Shown here: positions 45,972 through 54,110 of the stretch, one piece after another
Layout of the letters: every line of letters begins with the position of its first letter
Numbering within the stretch: the stretch's first letter is position 1
NCBI RefSeq assembly: GCF_028890115.1
Contig: NZ_JARCJD010000014.1
Coordinates: forward strand, 57,353 to 121,352
Source of the DNA: Phaeobacter sp. QD34_24
GTDB taxonomy: Bacteria > Pseudomonadota > Alphaproteobacteria > Rhodobacterales > Rhodobacteraceae
Direction of reading: 5' to 3'
DNA: 64,000 nucleotides
Notes under the pieces: model-generated
Database searches by the model: none
Seen by the model: only the letters and a program-made list of their open reading frames with translations
Told to the model about the DNA's origin: nothing
Made by a program: the position numbers and the translations under genes

Positions 45972-46978
45972 TGACAGACGAACAGCTCGCGGCCATCGCA
46001 GATCATATCTGTCCGATGTTCGCGATTGTCGATGGCAAGGGCCGGATCATGCGGGTCGGCCCCACTTTGCGAAAACTGCGGCCTGACCTGAAATGGGAAG
46101 GGCGGCGGTTCTTCCGCGTTTTCGACCTGTCGCGCCCGCGCCGCGTCCGTTCGATGGAGGATCTGGTCAATACGGCTGGATCCAAGCTGCATCTGCATTT
46201 CCGCGATACCCCGCAGACCAGCCTCAAGGGCGTTCTTGTGCCGCTGCCCGACGGGCGGGGGGCCATCATCAACCTGTCATTCGGAATTTCCGTGCTGGAG
46301 GCGGTGCGGGATTACGATCTGACCAGCGCCGATTTTTCGCCCACCGATCTGACCATCGAAATGCTCTATCTGGTGGAGGCGAAATCGGCCGCGATGGAGG
46401 CGTCGCGACAGTTGAACCTGCGTCTGCAGGGCGCCAAGATCGCCGCCGAGGAACAGGCCTTTACCGACACGCTGACCGGTTTGAAGAACCGCCGTGCGAT
46501 GGATCACATTCTGGAGCGGCTGATCACCAGCGGTCGCGACTTTGCCCTGATGCATCTGGATCTCGATTACTTCAAGCAGGTCAATGACACTCTGGGCCAT
46601 GCGGCTGGCGATGCGGTGCTGCAACATGTGGCGCGGGTCATGGTCGACTGCACCCGGCAATCGGATACGGTTGCCCGCGTTGGCGGCGATGAATTCGTTC
46701 TGATCTTCAACGATCTGCGCGACGAGCGGCAGCTGCAAGCCCTGGCCGAGCGGTTGATCCGGGAGATCGAGGTTCCCATTCCCTTTGGGGGCAAGGAATG
46801 CAAGATCTCTGCCAGCGCAGGGACCACCCTGTCGATCTGGCATGATGGAACCGTATCGGCGGCAAGGATCCTCAACGAATCCGATGCGGCCCTCTATGCG
46901 GCCAAGGGCGCGGGCCGGGCGCAGCACTGTTTCTACCAAAAGGGCATGGAACAGGATGTCCTGGAGCAGCACTCCTAG
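45968..46978 (+). CDS. Diguanylate cyclase with H-NOX-associated N-terminal domain
   Basis: A 336-residue enzyme predicted to make cyclic di-GMP. Residues 1-115 look like the H-NOX-associated (HNOBA/PAS-like) domain, residues 135-165 a coiled coil, and 167-325 a GGDEF domain. The active-site motif GGDEF is intact at 239-243 and an inhibitory RxxD site (R230-x2-D233) sits five residues before it, so product feedback is expected. The start overlaps the H-NOX-like gene. It links the upstream sensor to biofilm or motility control. Confidence 0.92.
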   Translation: MMTDEQLAAIADHICPMFAIVDGKGRIMRVGPTLRKLRPDLKWEGRRFFRVFDLSRPRRVRSMEDLVNTAGSKLHLHFRDTPQTSLKGVLVPLPDGRGAIINLSFGISVLEAVRDYDLTSADFSPTDLTIEMLYLVEAKSAAMEASRQLNLRLQGAKIAAEEQAFTDTLTGLKNRRAMDHILERLITSGRDFALMHLDLDYFKQVNDTLGHAAGDAVLQHVARVMVDCTRQSDTVARVGGDEFVLIFNDLRDERQLQALAERLIREIEVPIPFGGKECKISASAGTTLSIWHDGTVSAARILNESDAALYAAKGAGRAQHCFYQKGMEQDVLEQHS

Positions 46979-47291
46979 GCGCAGGCAGCTCTCCTGATCT
47001 CAATCTCCCGCATCTTTGCCGGGCGGCCTTCGTTCTGTCCGAGCGCTGTCGTGCCGTGGCGTGGTGGCCGTGTGTGTTTGAGTCGGGCCGTGCGGCCGGG
47101 ACTCCTGTCCGTGACGCGGGCTCCGCCGTCGAAGAGTGAGCCTGCCAAGTCTGCGCGGCATCAATCATAGTATTTTCAATACATTAGCCTGCCTCAAATG
47201 CGGCTTGGCAAAATCTAGTTATGTGCTATATCTATATTCAAATAGATATGCGGAATAACGATGATGGTTGTTATTCAAGTGGGAGGGCATC
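46979..47291. other. Promoter region of the hydroxycinnamate cluster
   Basis: No gene is seen in these 313 bases. The last 130 bases are AT-rich and contain two inverted repeats, GTATT-TTC-AATAC at 47170-47182 and ATATCTAT-ATTCAA-ATAGATAT at 47228-47249, which could be operators for the MarR regulator of the cluster. Confidence 0.5.
47228..47249. promoter_or_regulatory. Perfect inverted repeat, candidate MarR operator
   Basis: ATATCTAT-ATTCAA-ATAGATAT has eight-base arms and lies 43 bases before the first gene of the cluster, a typical place for a repressor of the cluster. Confidence 0.5.
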
Positions 47292-48056
47292 ATGCGTATC
47301 AATGGGCAAGTGGCTTTGGTCACGGGCGGCGGCAGCGGTCTGGGTGCTGCCACGGCGCGGCATCTGGCGGGTAAGGGGGCCAAGGTTGCCATCCTCGATT
47401 TCGACAGTGAACGGGCGGAGGCTGTCGCGGCCGAGATCGGTGGCATCGCGCTGCATGTGGACGTGAGCGATGAGGCCGCCGTCGGGGCGGCGGTGGACAG
47501 TGCCGTTCAGCAGCTGGGCAGCGCGCCCCGCATCGCAGTCAACTGCGCCGGGGTCGGCATGGCGGCGCGCATCGTCGGCCGCGAGGGCAAGCTTTCCTTC
47601 GATGTCTTTGAAAAGACGCTGCGGGTGAACCTGTTTGGTACCTACAATGTGATGAGCCACGCCGCCCGCCGCATGGCGGAGCTGGAGCCGCTGGAAGATG
47701 GCGAGCGCGGCGTGATCATCAACACCGCGTCGGTCGCCTATGAGGACGGCCAGCTGGGGCAGGCGGCCTATGCGGCTTCCAAGGGGGCGATTGCCTCGAT
47801 GTGCCTGCCCGCCGCGCGCGAGTTTGCCCAAAGCGGCATTCGTGTCGTGGCCATCGCGCCGGGCCTGTTCCAGACCCCGATGATGGAAGGTCTGCCGCCC
47901 GAGGTCTCCGCCAAGATCACCGCCAATATCCCGTTTCCCGCCCGGCTTGGCGCGCCCGAGGAATATGCGCTTCTGGCCGAGCAGATCGTCACCAACCCCT
48001 TCCTCAACGGAACAACTATCCGGCTGGACGGCGCCGTGCGCCTGCCGCCGCGCTGA
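47292..48056 (+). CDS. Short-chain dehydrogenase (3-hydroxyacyl-CoA dehydrogenase-like)
   Basis: A 254-residue NAD(P)-dependent SDR. It has 'TGGGSGLG' for the cofactor (residues 11-18), 'NCAGVG', and the catalytic 'YAASKG' (Tyr-x3-Lys). The long substrate loop between the NAG-type motif and the catalytic Ser resembles the 2-methyl-3-hydroxybutyryl-CoA dehydrogenase (HSD17B10) group. In this cluster it may oxidise a beta-hydroxyacyl-CoA made by the neighbouring hydratase. GGGAGGG lies about five bases upstream. It heads a seven-gene unit. Confidence 0.9.
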   Translation: MRINGQVALVTGGGSGLGAATARHLAGKGAKVAILDFDSERAEAVAAEIGGIALHVDVSDEAAVGAAVDSAVQQLGSAPRIAVNCAGVGMAARIVGREGKLSFDVFEKTLRVNLFGTYNVMSHAARRMAELEPLEDGERGVIINTASVAYEDGQLGQAAYAASKGAIASMCLPAAREFAQSGIRVVAIAPGLFQTPMMEGLPPEVSAKITANIPFPARLGAPEEYALLAEQIVTNPFLNGTTIRLDGAVRLPPR

Positions 48057-48070
48057 AGGACTCCTCCCCA

Positions 48071-48838
48071 ATGAGCGACCCCATCCTGAAGATCGAGATC
48101 GAAGACAGCATTGCCACCCTGGTGATGAACCGCCCGGACAAGCGCAACGCCATGTGCGAAGAGCTGCTGGAGGCGCTGGACGCCTTCTTCTCGGCGCCGC
48201 CAAAGGAGGTGCGCGTGGTGATCCTGACCGGCACCGCAGGGCATTTCTGCTCTGGCTTGGATCTGTCTGAACATGTGCACCGTTCGGCCGAGGAGAACCT
48301 TTATCACTCGCGCCAGTGGCATGGGGTAATGGAGAAGATCCAGTTCGGCGGGCTGGCGGTCGTCTCGGCCATGTTTGGCGCGGTGATCGGTGGCGGGCTG
48401 GAGCTGGCCAGTTCCACCCATGTGCGCATTGCCGAGCCTTCGACAATCTTCCAGCTGCCCGAGGGGCGGCGCGGGATCTTCGTGGGGGGCGGTGCCACCG
48501 CGCGGGTGGGGCGCCTGTTGGGCGCGGACCGGATGACCGAGATGATGTTGACGGGCCGCAAATATGACGCCGAAACCGGCGTCGCACTGGGCCTTGCGCA
48601 TTACGCCGTGGGCGAGGGCGAGGCGATGGGGTTGGCGCGCACGCTGGCCGGAAAGATCGCCCGCAACGCGCCCCTGTCCAACTACCTGATGATCCAGTCC
48701 ATCGCGCGTATCACGGATATGTCGCAGGCGGATGGATTGTTCACGGAGTCGCTCGCAGCGGCCCTGTCGCAGACCACGCCCGATGCCGAGGAGGGCCTGC
48801 GCGCCTTCCTTGAAAAGCGCGCGCCAAAGTTCAGGTGA
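48071..48838 (+). CDS. Enoyl-CoA hydratase/isomerase family protein
   Basis: A 255-residue crotonase-fold enzyme. The oxyanion-hole blocks 'AGHFCSGLDL' and 'FGAVIGGGLELA' are present, and the catalytic Glu lies in 'QLPEGRRGIF'. With a feruloyl-CoA synthase in the same cluster, a role as hydroxycinnamoyl-CoA hydratase (or hydratase-lyase) is plausible, but the family cannot be pinned down by sequence alone. It follows the SDR gene by 14 bases and precedes marR by four. Confidence 0.88.
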   Translation: MSDPILKIEIEDSIATLVMNRPDKRNAMCEELLEALDAFFSAPPKEVRVVILTGTAGHFCSGLDLSEHVHRSAEENLYHSRQWHGVMEKIQFGGLAVVSAMFGAVIGGGLELASSTHVRIAEPSTIFQLPEGRRGIFVGGGATARVGRLLGADRMTEMMLTGRKYDAETGVALGLAHYAVGEGEAMGLARTLAGKIARNAPLSNYLMIQSIARITDMSQADGLFTESLAAALSQTTPDAEEGLRAFLEKRAPKFR

Positions 48839-48842
48839 CCAG

Positions 48843-49325
48843 ATGAAGAAAGCTGTATCCGATCGTGATCTGCAGCCCAAGGGCGCGGAGGTCAGTGATG
48901 CCACCCTGCGCGGCTTTATCGGCTATCACATGAAGCGCGCCTTCAACGTGCTGCAGGCGGATCTCACCCAAACGCTGAAACCCTTCGAGCTGCGCATGCT
49001 GACCTACACGGCGCTGACACTGATCGTGGACAATCCCGGCCTGCGCCAATCGCAGCTGGCCGATGCCATGGATGTGGAGCGGCCCAATCTGGTGATCGTC
49101 ATTGATGAACTCGAGCGGCGCGATCTGATCGTGCGCGACCGGGTGCCGACCGACCGGCGCGCCTATGCGCTGCGGGTGACGCTGGCCGGGCGGCAGCTTT
49201 ATGAAAAAGCCTTTGCCGCGATGAGGGACCACGAAAAACGGATGCTTGAAGGCTTGGATGCCGAGACCCGCAACACGGTGGTTGCGGCCCTTGAAGTGAT
49301 CCAGAAACACCAGGCGAAAGGATGA
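48843..49325 (+). CDS. MarR family transcriptional regulator
   Basis: A 160-residue winged-helix repressor. Helices 'LRQSQLADAMDVERPNLVIVIDELERR' (as broken motifs) and the wing 'DRRAYALRVTLAG' identify the MarR domain. CouR/FerR-type regulators of hydroxycinnamate clusters belong to this family and respond to CoA thioesters; by position this one probably does the same. It lies between the hydratase and synthase genes, transcribed with them, so autoregulation is expected. Confidence 0.92.
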   Translation: MKKAVSDRDLQPKGAEVSDATLRGFIGYHMKRAFNVLQADLTQTLKPFELRMLTYTALTLIVDNPGLRQSQLADAMDVERPNLVIVIDELERRDLIVRDRVPTDRRAYALRVTLAGRQLYEKAFAAMRDHEKRMLEGLDAETRNTVVAALEVIQKHQAKG

Positions 49326-49328
49326 GTG

Positions 49329-51143
49329 ATGAAACGGACCTCTAGCTTTCTACCCCATGCGGTGAACCGCGAAGACCGGGCGGATGGCAGCATCCTGCTG
49401 CGCTCGGACTATGACCTGGGTCCGGTGACGGATCGCACCGGGGACTGGCTGCACCACTGGGCGGATGAAGCCCCGACCCGCGTGTTTCTGGCCGAACGCA
49501 GCGGTGCGGGCTGGCGCGAGGAAAGCTACGCTGCGACCCTGCAGCAGGTGCGCGCCATTGCGGCCTCCCTGCTGGCGCGGGGCATGGGGGCGGAGACGCC
49601 GATCCTGATCATGTCCGGCAACGGCGTCGATCACGGGCTTCTGTCACTGGGCGCGCAATATGCCGGTGTGCCCACCGTGCCCGTGGCCGAGCAGTATTCG
49701 CTGATCCATGGTGCCCACGGGCGGCTGCGTCACGCCATCGAACTGGTGCGCCCCAAGATGGCCTATGTGGTCGATGCCGATCAGTATGGCGAGGCGCTCA
49801 AGCTGGACGCACTTGAGGGCGTCGAGATCGTCGCCACCCGCACTGGCGGCGCCAATGTCACGCCTTTCGCGGAACTCTTGAAGGGGGATGCGGGCGTCGA
49901 TGTGGATGCGGGCTTTGCCAAGGTGACGCCCGATACCGTTGCCAAGATCCTGATGACCAGCGGCTCCACCTCCAATCCCAAGGGGGTGCTGACCACCCAG
50001 CGGATGATGTGCGTGAACCAAGCCCAGCTGGCCGACAGCCTGCCGTTCCTGCGCGCGCGCGCGCCGCGTATCGTGGATTGGCTGCCCTGGAACCATGTCT
50101 TTGGCGGATCGCATAACTTCAACATGATGCTGGCCAATGGCGGCAGCTTCTACATCGACGACGGCAAGCCGGTGAAGGGCCTCTTTGACCGCACCGTTGA
50201 AAACCTGTCGATGGTGACCGGCAGCCTGGTGTTCAACGTGCCCATGGGCTTTGCCATGCTGCTGGAGGCGCTGGAAAAGGACGCGGGCCTGCGTCAGCGG
50301 TTCTTTGAGGATCTGGACATGATCTTCTACGCGGGCGCCTCCCTGCCGCAGGAGGTCTGGACCGGCTTTGAATCCATGGCGATGGAGATCAAGGGCGAGG
50401 TGCCGCTGATGACCTCCTCCTGGGGGCTGACCGAAACCGCGCCTGCCACGATGATCCAGCAGGAGCCGACCGAAAGCTCGGGCGTGGTGGGGGTGCCGAT
50501 GACCGGTGTGACCCTGAAGCTGATCCCGGACGATGACATGCGCTGCGAGATGCGCGTCAAGGGGCCGAACGTGATGCCCGGCTATTTCGAGGATCCGGAA
50601 AAGACCGCCGACGCCTTTGACGACGAAGGTTATTTCATCACCGGCGATGCCATGGTGTTTGTCGACAAGGGCGACATCAACAAGGGGATGCGTTTTGACG
50701 GCCGCATCTCCGAGGACTTCAAGCTGCTGACCGGCACTTGGGTGCGGGCGGCGGGTCTTCGGATCGAGATGCTTTCGACCCTGGCGCCGCTGGCCGCTGA
50801 TCTGGTGGTCACCGGGCAGGACCGGGATGAGATCGGCGTGATGATCTTCCCCAACACGGAAGCCATCGAGGCGGCGGGCTACACCCTGGAGGAAGACGGT
50901 GGCGCCTTGGTCTGTCCGCAGCTGCTGTCCGAGATCCATCACCGGCTGAACGAACGCGCCGGGCGGATTTCCGGATCCTCCACCCGGGTGGCGCGGGCCA
51001 TCGTGCTGGCCGAACCGCCCTCCCTCACCGATGCCGAGATCACCGCCAAGGGCAACCTCAACTTCCGCAAGGTGCTGACGCGCCGCGCTAATCTGCTGGA
51101 GCGGCTTTATGACGACGCCGCCAGCGGTACTGCGAAACTCTGA
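49329..51143 (+). CDS. Feruloyl-CoA synthase
   Basis: A 604-residue AMP-forming acyl-CoA ligase. The phosphate loop 'MTSGSTSNPKGVLTTQ' (near residue 210), 'SSWGLTETAP' (near 356) and 'YFITGDA' (near 436) are in the standard order. The N-terminus 'DGSILLRSDYDLGPV' and the general length are those of feruloyl-CoA synthases that activate ferulate and other hydroxycinnamates with ATP and CoA. The start follows the marR stop by three bases; GTG 49326 is an alternative. It supplies the substrates for the hydratase. Confidence 0.9.
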   Translation: MKRTSSFLPHAVNREDRADGSILLRSDYDLGPVTDRTGDWLHHWADEAPTRVFLAERSGAGWREESYAATLQQVRAIAASLLARGMGAETPILIMSGNGVDHGLLSLGAQYAGVPTVPVAEQYSLIHGAHGRLRHAIELVRPKMAYVVDADQYGEALKLDALEGVEIVATRTGGANVTPFAELLKGDAGVDVDAGFAKVTPDTVAKILMTSGSTSNPKGVLTTQRMMCVNQAQLADSLPFLRARAPRIVDWLPWNHVFGGSHNFNMMLANGGSFYIDDGKPVKGLFDRTVENLSMVTGSLVFNVPMGFAMLLEALEKDAGLRQRFFEDLDMIFYAGASLPQEVWTGFESMAMEIKGEVPLMTSSWGLTETAPATMIQQEPTESSGVVGVPMTGVTLKLIPDDDMRCEMRVKGPNVMPGYFEDPEKTADAFDDEGYFITGDAMVFVDKGDINKGMRFDGRISEDFKLLTGTWVRAAGLRIEMLSTLAPLAADLVVTGQDRDEIGVMIFPNTEAIEAAGYTLEEDGGALVCPQLLSEIHHRLNERAGRISGSSTRVARAIVLAEPPSLTDAEITAKGNLNFRKVLTRRANLLERLYDDAASGTAKL

Positions 51144-51157
51144 CAGGAACAAAGACA

Positions 51158-52030
51158 ATGGTAGATTTTTCCAAGGTCCGTGCGATCGACTTTCACACCC
51201 ACGCCGAAGAACCCTGCGGTTGCCATGCCGATGACGGCTATGATGAGCTGCAGGCCACCATGGCCAACTATTTTGGCGCGCCCTGGCAGCATCCGCCCAC
51301 CGTGCCGGAAACAGCTGCCCACTATCGCAAGCAGAACATCGCCGCCGTGATCTTCCCGGTCGATGCCGAGCGCGAGACCGGCTATCGCCGCTACAAGAAC
51401 GAAGAAGTCGCGGAACTGGCGGCCGAAAATGACGATGTGCTGATCCCCTTTGCCAGCATCGACCCGCATAAGGGCAAGATGGGCGCCCGCGAGGCGCGCC
51501 GCCTGATCAAGGATTTCGGCATCAAGGGGTTCAAGTTCCACCCCACCATGCAGGGGTTCTATGCCAATGACCGCATGGCCTATGATCTATATGAAGCCAT
51601 CGCCGAAGAGGGCGGGATTGCCCTGTTTCACACCGGTCAGACCGGCGTCGGCAGCGGGATGCCCGGCGGCAATGGCATGCGGCTGAAGTATTCCAACCCG
51701 ATGTATATGGACGATGTGGCGGTGGACTTCCCCGAGATGAAGATCATCCTCGCGCACCCCTCCTTCCCCTGGCAGGAAGAGGCGCTGTCGGTGGCCCAGC
51801 ACAAGCCCAACGTCTATATCGATCTCTCCGGCTGGTCGCCCAAGTACTTCCCTGAAATCCTTGTGAAATACTGCAACTCGATCCTTAAGAAGAAGGTGCT
51901 GTTCGGGTCTGACTGGCCGATGATCACGCCGGAACGCTGGCTGGCGGATTTCGAGAAGATCGCGATCAAGGACCACCTGCGCGAAGACATCATCAAGGGC
52001 AACGCCATGCGTCTGCTCGGGGTCGAGTAA
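51158..52030 (+). CDS. Amidohydrolase family protein (ACMSD-like)
   Basis: A 290-residue TIM-barrel metal enzyme of the amidohydrolase 2 group. Metal-binding His13 and His15 lie in 'DFHTHAEE', further ligands in 'FKFHPTMQGF' and 'ILAHPSFPW', and the catalytic Asp in 'FGSDWPM'. The group includes decarboxylases that act on aromatic acids, so a ring- or side-chain-decarboxylase role in this cluster is possible, but no substrate is known. It starts 14 bases after the synthase gene and ends one base before the DUF3237 gene. Confidence 0.88.
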   Translation: MVDFSKVRAIDFHTHAEEPCGCHADDGYDELQATMANYFGAPWQHPPTVPETAAHYRKQNIAAVIFPVDAERETGYRRYKNEEVAELAAENDDVLIPFASIDPHKGKMGAREARRLIKDFGIKGFKFHPTMQGFYANDRMAYDLYEAIAEEGGIALFHTGQTGVGSGMPGGNGMRLKYSNPMYMDDVAVDFPEMKIILAHPSFPWQEEALSVAQHKPNVYIDLSGWSPKYFPEILVKYCNSILKKKVLFGSDWPMITPERWLADFEKIAIKDHLREDIIKGNAMRLLGVE

Positions 52031-52031
52031 G

Positions 52032-52496
52032 ATGGAGATCCCCGCACCCAAGCTACGCCATGCCTTCCGCCTGCGGGTTGAGCTTGGCCCGCCGATGGAA
52101 CTGGGGCAGGGGCGTGCGGGCGTGCGGCGGATCATACCGATCATCGGGGGCAGGGCGCTTGGCCCCGATCTGACCGGCGAGGTGCTTAACCTCGGTGCCG
52201 ACTGGCAGACCATCTATGCCGACGGGGCCGCCCATCTTGATACGCGCTATGCGGTCAAGACCGAGGACGGCGCGGTGATCGAGATCGTCAACGTGGGCAG
52301 CCGCCATGGCCCGGCGGAGGTGATCGCGCGCCTGGCCAGGGGCGAGGACGTGGATCCCGCCAGCTACTACATGCGCACGGCGGCGCGGCTGGAAACCGGT
52401 GATGACCGCTATGCCTGGGTCAATCACATGCTGTTTGTCTGTTCCGGCATCCGGCGCGCCTCGGCCGTGGAAATCGACTATTTTGCAGTGGAGTAA
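52032..52496 (+). CDS. DUF3237 family protein
   Basis: A 154-residue protein of the DUF3237 family, a beta-barrel-like domain of unknown function. Features are 'FRLRVELGPPMELGQ', 'RRIIPIIGGRALGPDLTGEVLN', written in blocks, and 'YYMRTAARLETGDDRYAWVN' near the end. These proteins are often found beside aromatic catabolic genes. It lies between the amidohydrolase and acyl-CoA dehydrogenase genes with almost no spacing. Confidence 0.85.
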   Translation: MEIPAPKLRHAFRLRVELGPPMELGQGRAGVRRIIPIIGGRALGPDLTGEVLNLGADWQTIYADGAAHLDTRYAVKTEDGAVIEIVNVGSRHGPAEVIARLARGEDVDPASYYMRTAARLETGDDRYAWVNHMLFVCSGIRRASAVEIDYFAVE

Positions 52497-52499
52497 GCC

Positions 52500-54095
52500 G
52501 TGAAGCCGTTTGTTGCACCGGTTGAGGATATCCTGTTCACCCTGAACCATGTGGCAGGCGCCAGGGATCTGCCCGATTGGGATGCGGAATTCGCATCGGA
52601 GATTGCAGGGCATTTCGCCGCCTTTGCCGAAGGTGAGATCGCGCCGCTGGATGAACCCGGTGATCTTGAGGGATGCACCCTGACGGATGGCCGCGTGACG
52701 ATGCCCGCCGGGTTCAAGAAACTCTACGCCTCCTATGCCGAACAGGGCTGGCCGGGGCTGACCATCCCCGAAGAGTTCGGTGGTCAGGGCATGGGGGCGA
52801 TGATGCTGGCGATCACGTCGGAGATTTTTTCCGGCGCCAACCATTCCATGCAGATGGTCACCGGGCTGGTCCCCGGCGCCGCGCGCACCCTGTTGCGGTT
52901 CGGCAGCGAAGACCAGCAGGCGTGCTACCTGCCGTCGCTTGCCTCGGGTGAAACACTGGCCACCATGTGCCTGACCGAGCCCGGCGCGGGATCGGACCTG
53001 TCGCGCGTGCGCTGCCGCGCGACCCCCGATGGAGGCGGCTGGCAGATCACCGGCGAGAAGATCTTTATCTCCGGCGGCGATCAGGACATGAGCGACAAGA
53101 TCCTGCATCTGGTGCTGGCGCGGACCTCTGACAATGGCATCAAGGGGCTGTCGCTGTTCCTCTGTCCCTGCACCCGCGCGGATGGCAGTCGCAATGGTGT
53201 CACCGTCACCCGGATCGAGGAAAAGATGGGCCTGCATGCCTCGCCCACTTGCCAGCTGGCCTTTGACGGCGCCGAGGCAGAGCTGATCGGTGCCGAGGGG
53301 CAGGGGCTGATGGCGATGTTCACGATGATGAACCACGCGCGTTCCGATGTGGCGCTGCAGGGTGTGGCCCATGCGGCCCGCGCCTATGATGTGGCTGGAT
53401 CTTACGCGGCGGAGCGTCAGCAGGGGCGCGGTGCGGAGGGGCAGACGGTCACCCTGGATGGTCACGCCGACGTGCGCCGCATGCTGGATGAGATCGACGC
53501 CGCTGCCCTTGGCGCCCGCGCCATTGCACATCTGGCCTTTGTCACCATGGAGCGGGGCGACACCCCCGATCTGGTGGAGTTCCTGACGCCGCTTGCAAAG
53601 GTCAGCGGCACCGAGGCCGGGATTCGCGGCGCCGAGCAGGGCATTCAGGTGCTGGGCGGCTATGGCTACCTGCGCGAATACCGGCTGGAACAGACCTACA
53701 GGGACGCGCGGATCTGCGCGATCTACGAGGGGGCCAACGGCATTCACGAACGGATGCTGGCCACGCGGCTGCTGGGCGCGGCGCCCGCCGATGCCTTTGC
53801 GGCATTTCTGGCAGGGGAAGGCCATCCGGAGGTCGCAGAGGCATTGGCCGATTGGCAAGAGGCGCGGCAGGTCCTGCTGAACCAGGACGACCCGACTCCC
53901 TTTGCCCATGCGTTTTACCTGCTGACGCGGGATACGCTTTTGACAGCGCTGTGGCACCGGATGGTGGCGCAGGCCGCAGCGCATCCGCAGCCAGAGCGGA
54001 TTTCCCGTGTTGCTGCAGTTCAATTGGCGGAAATTGCTGCCTGGCGCCCGGCGCGTTTGACGCAGCTGCGGGCGATCGGCTCAGGGTCGGCGTAA
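52500..54095 (+). CDS. Acyl-CoA dehydrogenase
   Basis: A 531-residue FAD-dependent dehydrogenase. The flavin-binding block 'MCLTEPGAGSDLS' (residues 157-169) and the C-terminal 'YEGANGIHERM' are standard; the Glu in 'YEGA' is the likely catalytic base in this subgroup. It is longer than typical short-chain enzymes, with an extra C-terminal domain of about 100 residues. In this cluster it might oxidise a saturated phenylpropanoyl-CoA such as dihydroferuloyl-CoA, which is inference. It uses a GTG start at 52500, three bases after the preceding stop. Confidence 0.9.
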   Translation: MKPFVAPVEDILFTLNHVAGARDLPDWDAEFASEIAGHFAAFAEGEIAPLDEPGDLEGCTLTDGRVTMPAGFKKLYASYAEQGWPGLTIPEEFGGQGMGAMMLAITSEIFSGANHSMQMVTGLVPGAARTLLRFGSEDQQACYLPSLASGETLATMCLTEPGAGSDLSRVRCRATPDGGGWQITGEKIFISGGDQDMSDKILHLVLARTSDNGIKGLSLFLCPCTRADGSRNGVTVTRIEEKMGLHASPTCQLAFDGAEAELIGAEGQGLMAMFTMMNHARSDVALQGVAHAARAYDVAGSYAAERQQGRGAEGQTVTLDGHADVRRMLDEIDAAALGARAIAHLAFVTMERGDTPDLVEFLTPLAKVSGTEAGIRGAEQGIQVLGGYGYLREYRLEQTYRDARICAIYEGANGIHERMLATRLLGAAPADAFAAFLAGEGHPEVAEALADWQEARQVLLNQDDPTPFAHAFYLLTRDTLLTALWHRMVAQAAAHPQPERISRVAAVQLAEIAAWRPARLTQLRAIGSGSA

Positions 54096-54110
54096 ACCGC
54101 GCCCAAAGGC

